DNA from: Minisyncoccota bacterium
Lineage (GTDB): Bacteria; Patescibacteria; Microgenomatia; UBA1400; PJMF01
Direction: 5' to 3'
Length of the DNA: 64,000 bases
Assembly: GCA_012515515.1 (NCBI GenBank)
Contig: JAAYYE010000011.1
Coordinates: 1-64,000, forward strand
Part shown: positions 15,980 to 22,286 of the stretch, piece after piece
Numbering within the stretch: position 1 is the stretch's first letter
How the letters are laid out: each line of letters starts with the position of its first letter
Program-made: the position numbers and the translations under genes
Notes under the pieces: generated by a model
The model's database searches: none
Told to the model about the DNA's origin: nothing
Seen by the model: the letters and a program-made list of their open reading frames with translations, nothing else

Positions 15980-15995
15980 AATATCTGTTTTGTGA

Positions 15996-16127
15996 TAGAT
16001 TCTCTTCTATAAAAACATAGCGTTTTTGGTGAGGATAGTCTAGCCCTTTAACATTCAAACATTTTGTGGACTTAAATTGACCCAACCAAAAGAGGACTCA
16101 TAATAATCTTTTTTTGGTTGGGTCAAT
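15996..16127 (+). promoter_or_regulatory. boxA leader 3: hairpin A, boxA, hairpin B
   Basis: Hairpin A: TAGATT (15996-16001)/AGTCTA (16037-16042), with the same inner stems as leader 2 (AAAAAC/GTTTTT). The base differing from leader 2 keeps pairing as a T-G wobble. BoxA GCCCTTTAACA (16043-16053) abuts it. Hairpin B is a perfect 16-bp stem ATTGACCCAACCAAAA (16076-16091)/TTTTGGTTGGGTCAAT (16112-16127). Confidence 0.78.
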
Positions 16128-16149
16128 AGAAAAAAGAAAGAAGGTAGAA

Positions 16150-17130
16150 ATGATACAGACTTTGTGGGAATCACTGTTGCAACTTTTGTCCAATATAATT
16201 TTATTTATTGGGCAACTGTTTACTGTAGGGGGCAAAATGATTGCCCTCCCAGGTTTTCTCGGCCTGGCAATTGGACTAATACTATTCGCAATTGCTTACA
16301 AAAAAACCGAGCATCTTTTAGGATCACTCCTCCTACTGGGAGGGGCAGGTCTGACAGTATTTATAATAGTGTCGTACCTACTCTGGCCTTTTTTGTTTAA
16401 AGGGTCAGAGAACAGCGTCACCAGCTGTTACAAGGCGGCTGGAACAAATATAGCAGCCGTGTCAATCTGTGACAGCATTTCTAGTGGTTTTGTTCCCCCA
16501 TCAACAACACCTGGTGAGCAAACACCAGTTGTTGTCGTTCCCCCTACTGATCCTGATGATCAGCAGGTAGTTAGAACGTTCAAGGCAAACGCCTTGGAAA
16601 TTTTAATCCTGGGGTGGAATCTAAAACCACCTGGTACGACTAATTTAATCAATCCTGCGGATGTTCCGCAGGGCATTATGTTGTCTTTTGAGTGTGACAA
16701 TCCAATTGCTACACGTCAAAACGAGGTCTGGAAGGTTACCATTTCTGGCATCGTGCCAGGACTAGGGCAAAAATCCCTAGTAATAGAAACAAATGGCTAC
16801 TTCGCCAGGGACGGCTTTAAAGCTAAACCTGGCACAAGTGTTGTTGGAACAGGAACTTGGGAGGAGGTTTGTCCAAGTTGCTATACCGATGTGGTGGTTA
16901 CCCCACCACCTCAACCAACACCCACTCCAGCTCCCGCTCCAGCAACGACCCAGGTCGCCTTTCCAGAACTCATTTGTGGGTACTGGGGGTGGCTTTTGCA
17001 GTCTGGCAATGCGCTGGTGGTTCCAACCACTGGTGGGCAGCCAGACTTTGCCCACGCGGTGTCCCAAGCTGCAGCCGCAGCGGACATCGCTAAGAGGTGT
17101 CCCGGCGAAACCTTGCCGGCACCTCCATAA
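16150..17130 (+). CDS. Membrane-anchored surface protein (boxA operon 3)
   Basis: This 326-residue protein has about three membrane segments in its first 90 residues (LLSNIILFIGQLF, FLGLAIGLILFAIAY, LTVFIIVSYLLWPFLF). A Pro/Thr linker and a beta-rich outer domain with paired Cys (CPSCYTD) follow, then a second Pro-rich linker and a short Cys-containing tail. I do not recognise the family. GAAGG before ATG 16150 sets the start; the frame also opens at TTG 16114, inside hairpin B. Coding-strand hairpins include 16228-16248, 16654-16672 (8 bp), 16745-16759, 16761-16781 and 17095-17124 (10 bp with a 2-nt bulge). Confidence 0.8.
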   Translation: MIQTLWESLLQLLSNIILFIGQLFTVGGKMIALPGFLGLAIGLILFAIAYKKTEHLLGSLLLLGGAGLTVFIIVSYLLWPFLFKGSENSVTSCYKAAGTNIAAVSICDSISSGFVPPSTTPGEQTPVVVVPPTDPDDQQVVRTFKANALEILILGWNLKPPGTTNLINPADVPQGIMLSFECDNPIATRQNEVWKVTISGIVPGLGQKSLVIETNGYFARDGFKAKPGTSVVGTGTWEEVCPSCYTDVVVTPPPQPTPTPAPAPATTQVAFPELICGYWGWLLQSGNALVVPTTGGQPDFAHAVSQAAAAADIAKRCPGETLPAPP

Positions 17131-17162
17131 AAACCATGAAATGTTTGAAGACCCAACTTCTT

Positions 17163-17192
17163 CCCGGGGTCCGCCTTTGTGTGGACTCCGGG
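17163..17192 (+). other. GC-rich intergenic hairpin without U-tract
   Basis: CCCGGGGTCC (17163-17172) pairs with GGACTCCGGG (17183-17192), ten pairs with one G-T. It is followed by an A-rich sequence, so it is not a classical terminator. It may protect the 3' end or mark an RNA processing point between 16150 and 17286. Confidence 0.6.
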
Positions 17193-17285
17193 AACTAAGG
17201 AAAAATTAAAATTAATACTATTAATAATATTTTTATTGAATTATTGCTAATTGCTAATAATTTAAAAAAACAAAACAAGGAAAAA

Positions 17286-18077
17286 ATGGCAAGAAAAGAA
17301 ATACCAGGATTTAACGCTCCTGCTCCTGATAGCGATCGTCCTCGATCAAGAAAAGAAAAAATACCAGGATTTAACACTCCTGCTGATGATAGCGATCGTC
17401 CTCGATCAAGAAAAGGAAGTTCGTTTTTAAAAAACATGCTTAATGCTCCAGGAGTCGGTGTTCCTGCTGATGATAGCGATCGTCCTCGATCAAGAAAAGG
17501 AAGTTCGTTTCTAAAAAATATTTCTAATATACCAAGCATTGGTGTTCCAAATCAAAAGTTGCTTGAAGAAGAGGCCAACAAAAAACAACAAGGAGCGCAG
17601 AAACGAGCACAGATAGAAGCACTCCAACAAGATAAAAAAGATGCAACTAATCAAGCAAAACTTGGTGCAGTTACAACAGTGGTTGGCTTAGCTATTGAGG
17701 ATCCTCTAATGGCTACTGAGGGATTTATAAATACTGCGGCAGGTGTGACTAAGAGGAAAACAGCTAAAGAACGGATTAAATCGGTGAAAAAAAATCCCAG
17801 AGCAGCCAATAGCGTTGGCTCAAGAACTGAGGATGGTGGTCAATTTAGTGGTGTAATTAAAAAAGCAGCTTCAGCCATTTTCAGTAAGATTTTTAGCAAA
17901 AAAAGTAAACCTGCTGAGACAGAACAAGCAACTCAAACGCCACCAAACGCATCAAGCAAAAGTGAGAGAGCTTATACTCCACCAAACTACTCAGATGATG
18001 AGGATATCATCGAAGGAGAGTTTACCGTCGTTGACGATGGCAAGCCCAAACAATTAACCAATGGTAAAAAGAGCTAA
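17286..18077 (+). CDS. Hypothetical protein with tandem IPGxxxPxDxDRP repeats
   Basis: The N-terminal 85 residues hold three repeats around IPGFNAPAPDSDRPRSRK (the third begins with GVG in place of IPG). A charged helical region (KKQQGAQKRAQIEALQQDKK) and one hydrophobic segment (LGAVTTVVGLAIEDPLMATE) follow, then an acidic C-terminus. There is no signal peptide. AAGGA before ATG 17286 sets the start; the frame is open from 17244. The next gene shares the N-terminal motif, so the two products probably use it for the same partner or export route. Unlike the flanking boxA genes it is AT-rich and free of dense hairpins. Confidence 0.75.
   Translation: MARKEIPGFNAPAPDSDRPRSRKEKIPGFNTPADDSDRPRSRKGSSFLKNMLNAPGVGVPADDSDRPRSRKGSSFLKNISNIPSIGVPNQKLLEEEANKKQQGAQKRAQIEALQQDKKDATNQAKLGAVTTVVGLAIEDPLMATEGFINTAAGVTKRKTAKERIKSVKKNPRAANSVGSRTEDGGQFSGVIKKAASAIFSKIFSKKSKPAETEQATQTPPNASSKSERAYTPPNYSDDEDIIEGEFTVVDDGKPKQLTNGKKS
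17303..17520 (+). repeat. Tandem 60-nt coding repeats
   Basis: Two full copies about 60 nt apart (17303-17362, 17363-17422) and a third partial copy at 17462-17520 share the core GATAGCGATCGTCCTCGATC. The repeats encode DSDRPRSRK and keep the frame. Confidence 0.85.
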
Positions 18078-18106
18078 TTATATAAAAACACTTAAAGAAA
18101 AATATT

Positions 18107-20119
18107 ATGTCAAAGGAAAGAAGAGGTATTCCTGGAATAACTCATCCGCCAGATGAGACTGACAGACCTCAAACAAATTATTCACGACCCGAGCCTAAAG
18201 ATCATGGACTTGGTCAATTGTTACAAGCTCCAAAAGACATAATAGTCACAGGTTTGCGAGCTATAGCTGGCGCTCTTACTATATCTTTAGCAAGAACTTT
18301 AGGCATTAGAGACTCTGTGTCTCGAGCTGAAAAAGATTTAGCCATCTATGAATCACAACTTAATAAAAGAAAAGGGAATACTGAGAAATTACAGGAAAAA
18401 ATAGATAAGACAAAAGCTTTACTGACTGAATTGAATAAGGGAGTTGAGTTGAGCGAGGCAATTTTAAATATTCAAGAAGACTATAACGAGTTATTGGCAG
18501 ATGATGAACATCTTTTGTCATTGTTAGCTAAAACAATTGGCAAGGAAGGTTTAGAAACTATTAAAGGAAGTTTTTTAACTAATCAAAAAACTCAAGTAGG
18601 AGTTAAGTCCGTTACTGATGAGGAAATTAAATTAGCCCAAGAATTTTTTGCTAGAGCTGATAATGATGAAGAAAGAAGTAGCTCACTTAAACAACACATT
18701 CAACAGTTAGCCGAAACTAATTTAATTGTTTTAGGTAAACAGTTGGTTAATTTAGCAAAAATTAAAGAAATTGATGAAATTAATCAAGAGACAAATTTTC
18801 CTATTAACTGGGTGTCTTGGGACGAAGCCTTAGCAGCTTCGGTAATGGGAGCTACGGGTAGAACTCAAGAATCTCTTCGGGGTGGTTATGGAGTGAATAT
18901 GAAAGCGGGTGGATTGAATGTTTCTGCAGGACAGGATATAAGCCAAATTGGTCCTATGGAACAAATTGTAGTTCATGCTGATATACCACAAAATATTGAA
19001 GCTGCTAGATCGGTGGCAAATGGTGAGGTGCCTCTCTTTAGATCAGCAATTATTAAAAGTTTATTTAGAAAAGCTATGGGTGACCTTTCACTATTGCCTG
19101 GAAGAATTGATATTAATAACACTGGTAATAATAATACTAAGTCATACCCCGCTTTAGATGTTAATCGTCAAATGAACAATATTACTTTAGTTCGTAAGGC
19201 TGCAATAGAAATGCAAAAAATTTTAAAAGGTCTTGAACAAATTGACCTTGGCAAAGATGATGATCAAGCAACACAAAAAAGCAAATTAATTACTGTTGGA
19301 AGTAGGGGGGCTTTAGCAATACCAAGATATCAAGTTATTGTTGATTTAATGGAGCAAATAAGTGCAACAGATCCAGGAATTATTGCTAATTTAAGTGAGC
19401 AATATCGTGTGCTAGAGGAAGTGGCTGATGAAGACTTAAACGATCAAAATTTGGATGGCGAAGCGGATTTGGCCGAAGAACAACAAGAGGAGCAGGAAGA
19501 TCAAGCTGATGAAGATGAAGATCAAAATATTAATCAAAAGGAGAGAGATTTAATTGAAGCAGTATTTCCTCAGGGAATTGATCAGCGGAATGCAAGGCGG
19601 ATTATTAACCGTCCAAAAATTTATTTTGACAACTTCACTAAACGCTTTGGTCTAATAACAGGTATAAGAACCATGGTGGCTGTCGCAAAAGAAGCTAGAA
19701 GGCTGGTTGATACACAAAAGACTGATCAAAACGAGGGTGATTTAGTTGAAGCAGTATTTCCTCGGGGCATTGATCAGCGAACTGCAAGGCAAATTATTAA
19801 ACATCCAAAAATTTATTTTGACAACTTCACTAAACGCTTTGGTCTAATAACAGGTATAAGAACCATGGTGGCTGTCGCAAAAGAAGCTAGAAGGCTGGTT
19901 GATCAGGAAGACAGAAGGATATTAGAAGAAGAAGCTTTAAAACTAGCTGGTTATTTTCACGGGATGAGTATTGAACAAGCCACAAACTTTATAGACAATC
20001 TCCAAGCTAATCGTGAGAAATTACGTAGGATGTATGGCACAAAAAAGGGCAATAAAACTGCTGATCTAATTAAAGAATTTGCTAAAAAAATTCTTGGGCA
20101 AGTGGGTAATTTTAAATAA
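18107..20119 (+). CDS. Large helical protein with IPG-DRP N-terminus and duplicated module
   Basis: The 670-residue protein begins MSKERRGIPGITHPPDETDR, matching the repeat of the preceding gene. A coiled-coil follows at about 75-135. A middle domain lies at about 170-440, and a strongly acidic linker (EEQQEEQEDQADEDEDQ) at about 455-475. A 55-residue module (FPQGIDQRNARRII to AKEARRLV) then appears twice, and the end is helical. No signal peptide or membrane helix is present. The family is unknown. It lies 29 nt after 17286 in the same operon and precedes the boxA leader of the peptidoglycan hydrolase gene. A cytoplasmic or exported structural partner role fits, but is inferred. Confidence 0.75.
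   Translation: MSKERRGIPGITHPPDETDRPQTNYSRPEPKDHGLGQLLQAPKDIIVTGLRAIAGALTISLARTLGIRDSVSRAEKDLAIYESQLNKRKGNTEKLQEKIDKTKALLTELNKGVELSEAILNIQEDYNELLADDEHLLSLLAKTIGKEGLETIKGSFLTNQKTQVGVKSVTDEEIKLAQEFFARADNDEERSSSLKQHIQQLAETNLIVLGKQLVNLAKIKEIDEINQETNFPINWVSWDEALAASVMGATGRTQESLRGGYGVNMKAGGLNVSAGQDISQIGPMEQIVVHADIPQNIEAARSVANGEVPLFRSAIIKSLFRKAMGDLSLLPGRIDINNTGNNNTKSYPALDVNRQMNNITLVRKAAIEMQKILKGLEQIDLGKDDDQATQKSKLITVGSRGALAIPRYQVIVDLMEQISATDPGIIANLSEQYRVLEEVADEDLNDQNLDGEADLAEEQQEEQEDQADEDEDQNINQKERDLIEAVFPQGIDQRNARRIINRPKIYFDNFTKRFGLITGIRTMVAVAKEARRLVDTQKTDQNEGDLVEAVFPRGIDQRTARQIIKHPKIYFDNFTKRFGLITGIRTMVAVAKEARRLVDQEDRRILEEEALKLAGYFHGMSIEQATNFIDNLQANREKLRRMYGTKKGNKTADLIKEFAKKILGQVGNFK
19547..19903 (+). 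repeat. 165-bp in-gene tandem duplication
   Basis: Copies at 19547-19711 and 19739-19903, separated by 27 nt. The last 100 bp of each are essentially identical, so the duplication is recent or kept uniform by recombination. Confidence 0.9.
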
Positions 20120-20150
20120 ATTAAAAGATGTCGTTATTACTAATTAGCTT

Positions 20151-20273
20151 GAGGATTTTTTGATATTAGCATCAATCTAATCCTCCGCTCTTTAACAAAG
20201 CAAACAAAAATAATGGACACTTAGTGATCCTAACAAGATAAATATAGCATTTGTTTTGTTTGGGTCACTAAGT
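20151..20273 (+). promoter_or_regulatory. boxA leader 4: hairpin A, boxA, hairpin B
   Basis: Hairpin A is GAGGATT (20151-20157)/AATCCTC (20179-20185). BoxA CGCTCTTTAACAA (20186-20198) abuts it. Hairpin B is ACTTAGTGATCC/GGGTCACTAAGT (20219-20230, 20262-20273; one T-G), with a further AACAA/TTGTT inside. No clear promoter is seen between the previous stop (20119) and hairpin A, so this unit may re-arm polymerase inside the operon that begins at 15952. Confidence 0.72.
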
Positions 20274-20317
20274 AGTTGAGTCATTAAACTAAACAATCAT
20301 AAACCAGGAGGTGGTTA

Positions 20318-22090
20318 GTGAAACGCAAATTGTTTTACACCACCTTGCTGGTGGTGTTGTTGACCCTCACCATAATGGTGGGGCCAGTTTTAGCTGGCGA
20401 AACGTGGTTAAATACTCCAGTAGTTGGTTCCATTCGATGTGGAGCTGGCTTTGGAGAAAGAAACCCGCTCGGCGGGCAAGACTTCCACAATGCCGTTGAT
20501 ATGGCATGTGGAATGTATCGCGCACGGGTGCTGGCAGTAGCATCTGGCGAAGTCGTTTGGAACACTTATTGGCCGATAGGCAGTGCGCCAAACGTGGGTC
20601 ACGGTATTACCGTGATTATCAAGCATCATGATGGGCTCTATACCTATAGCGCTCATCTGGATGAAGCCGCGGTGAAGGTAGGTCAACAAATCGACCAAGG
20701 ATCGGTAATTGGCCATGTTGGGAATACTGGGTATGTTATTAGCACTCCAGGCAATCCCAATTACCATTTACACTTTGCCGTAAGGAATACTGGCCCAGAT
20801 GATGGTGGTTGTTGGGATGCCACTTGTTGGCTTAATCCCGACAATTTTTTGGGAAAAAGTCCGGAAATTGCCAATCCGGATCCAGGCACTCCAAACCCAG
20901 AACCCAATAAGTTTAATTTAATCACAACAATTGATGAAGTTGTTGCGATTATTAAACACATTCCAAAGTTTAAAGATTGGGATGAAAAATGGGAGGGGAT
21001 TAAAGGATATATTCCTTATATTCCCTGGGTCTTGGCCGGGTTAACCTTACTGGTTTTTCTTGGCCTCTTATGGCTAATAAAACCAGTGTTGAACTGGCTC
21101 GCGAAAACTCACTGGTGGCGAAAAAGATATCATAATGTCGAGCTGTTTTGCTTAGCGTTAGGTATCAAGCTCTTTGGCGAAGGTCTCTATTGGGCACAAA
21201 TGGCCCAATTCGCTTTTGCTGCCTGGGGCTTTTACTTTTCGGAGCAAATAATTGAAAGGTCTTATCGCCATTTTAATTATGATCCAGATGTTAAAAAAGA
21301 CGGCCCTGGCAAAAGAGAATGGCTAAGAAAAATTATTAACATTATGTTCAACATCGCGTTAATAATGTCAATCTTGGCCTATTCATGGGGATTTTTCCTC
21401 ATGAACTCAGATTTCCAGGAGCTTGTTGATGTCTGGGGGTGGTTTGATGATCCAGACCAACCAGATCAACCAGACCCACCAAGCCCGCCAGATCCACCAA
21501 GCCCGCCAGATCCAACCCCAAAGCCTCCTAATATAATTATAGGTGGAGGGGTGAAAATCGTCTTTGATTGCAATTTTAATGCAATCAAGGCTGGATTGGG
21601 ACCAGTGCAGGTAGGCTGCGACGCCCATGGTTTGCCAAAGTTTTTGATCACTTGGTGGAATGGTCAAAAGTTTAATTTCCAAATTCCATTGGAAATTTGG
21701 ATAGCAGCCCTGGAGGCGGGCAATACCCCAGAGCAAGTTTTGGGGATTATTGCCATTGCCAGTTCCGAAAGCACCGGGTTTACCAATTACCAAACGGAAA
21801 ACCCCTATGGTGCCCTAGGCGTTTGGCAATTTTTGCCTGCCACCTACACTGCCTGGGCGGAACCAGGCTATGAGAATCCTGCATACCGCACCAACATCCC
21901 CATTGCTGCAAAGGCAGTTGGGAACATGATGGAAGGTGGCATGAATGAGATTTATCTCATGGATCACAGCAATTTTGTCTCCTGTTTTATGGGAGGGAAC
22001 GGTTGCTGGACCTGGAACCAACATTCCGCGCAAGCGGATTATGCCTACCGCATCCTTTTTGCTTTAAAGGTCGCGGCAGGTCTCAAATAA
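20318..22090 (+). CDS. Bifunctional peptidoglycan hydrolase: M23 peptidase plus lytic transglycosylase-like domain
   Basis: A signal peptide (1-26) precedes an M23/LytM endopeptidase domain (about 36-160), with HxxxD at H57/D61, H113, and HxH at 150/152, the zinc ligands and active site. Three membrane segments (about 235-262, 280-305, 340-365) and a Pro/Asp linker follow. A C-terminal SLT/lysozyme-like domain with IASSESTGF and GVWQFLPATYTAW lies at about 470-590. It should cut both peptide and glycan bonds, as VirB1-type enzymes do when an envelope machine crosses the wall. GTG 20318 is preceded by AGGAGG at 20306-20311. Coding hairpins include 20338-20356, 20464-20476, 20483-20513 and 20599-20615. 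Confidence 0.88.
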   Translation: MKRKLFYTTLLVVLLTLTIMVGPVLAGETWLNTPVVGSIRCGAGFGERNPLGGQDFHNAVDMACGMYRARVLAVASGEVVWNTYWPIGSAPNVGHGITVIIKHHDGLYTYSAHLDEAAVKVGQQIDQGSVIGHVGNTGYVISTPGNPNYHLHFAVRNTGPDDGGCWDATCWLNPDNFLGKSPEIANPDPGTPNPEPNKFNLITTIDEVVAIIKHIPKFKDWDEKWEGIKGYIPYIPWVLAGLTLLVFLGLLWLIKPVLNWLAKTHWWRKRYHNVELFCLALGIKLFGEGLYWAQMAQFAFAAWGFYFSEQIIERSYRHFNYDPDVKKDGPGKREWLRKIINIMFNIALIMSILAYSWGFFLMNSDFQELVDVWGWFDDPDQPDQPDPPSPPDPPSPPDPTPKPPNIIIGGGVKIVFDCNFNAIKAGLGPVQVGCDAHGLPKFLITWWNGQKFNFQIPLEIWIAALEAGNTPEQVLGIIAIASSESTGFTNYQTENPYGALGVWQFLPATYTAWAEPGYENPAYRTNIPIAAKAVGNMMEGGMNEIYLMDHSNFVSCFMGGNGCWTWNQHSAQADYAYRILFALKVAAGLK

Positions 22091-22109
22091 TTTTTGTTTG
22101 CTTTAAAGT

Positions 22110-22137
22110 GGCCCTCCTGGATTTATCCAGGAGGGCC
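22110..22137 (+). other. Strong hairpin after the peptidoglycan hydrolase gene
   Basis: A perfect 11-bp stem GGCCCTCCTGG/CCAGGAGGGCC with loop ATTTAT, 19 nt after the stop. No U-tract follows, so it may be a 3' stabiliser or a weak terminator. A run of nine C lies a little downstream in the gap before 22287. Confidence 0.7.
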
Positions 22138-22286
22138 AATACACATTAAATTCACCCCCCCCCACTAAGAGCTAAATAGCCTATCTAAAAAATGATTGCT
22201 AAATGACCCAACTTTTAGTGTTTGATATTGACTGATGATTATTAACACTGTTTAATGGATATAGTACTTTTAATATTCTTTTATAT

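Noticed and set aside
17303..17520. CRISPR-like array
   Set aside because: The repeats are in frame, encode a protein motif, are few and have no unique equal-length spacers.
20335..22033. Several antisense ORFs opposite the peptidoglycan hydrolase gene
   Set aside because: The plus strand encodes clear M23 and SLT motifs; the reverse frames are shadows helped by inverted repeats.
22149..22160. Run of nine C as a phase-variation tract
   Set aside because: It lies well upstream of the 22287 start and not in a -10/-35 spacer or coding region that I can identify.
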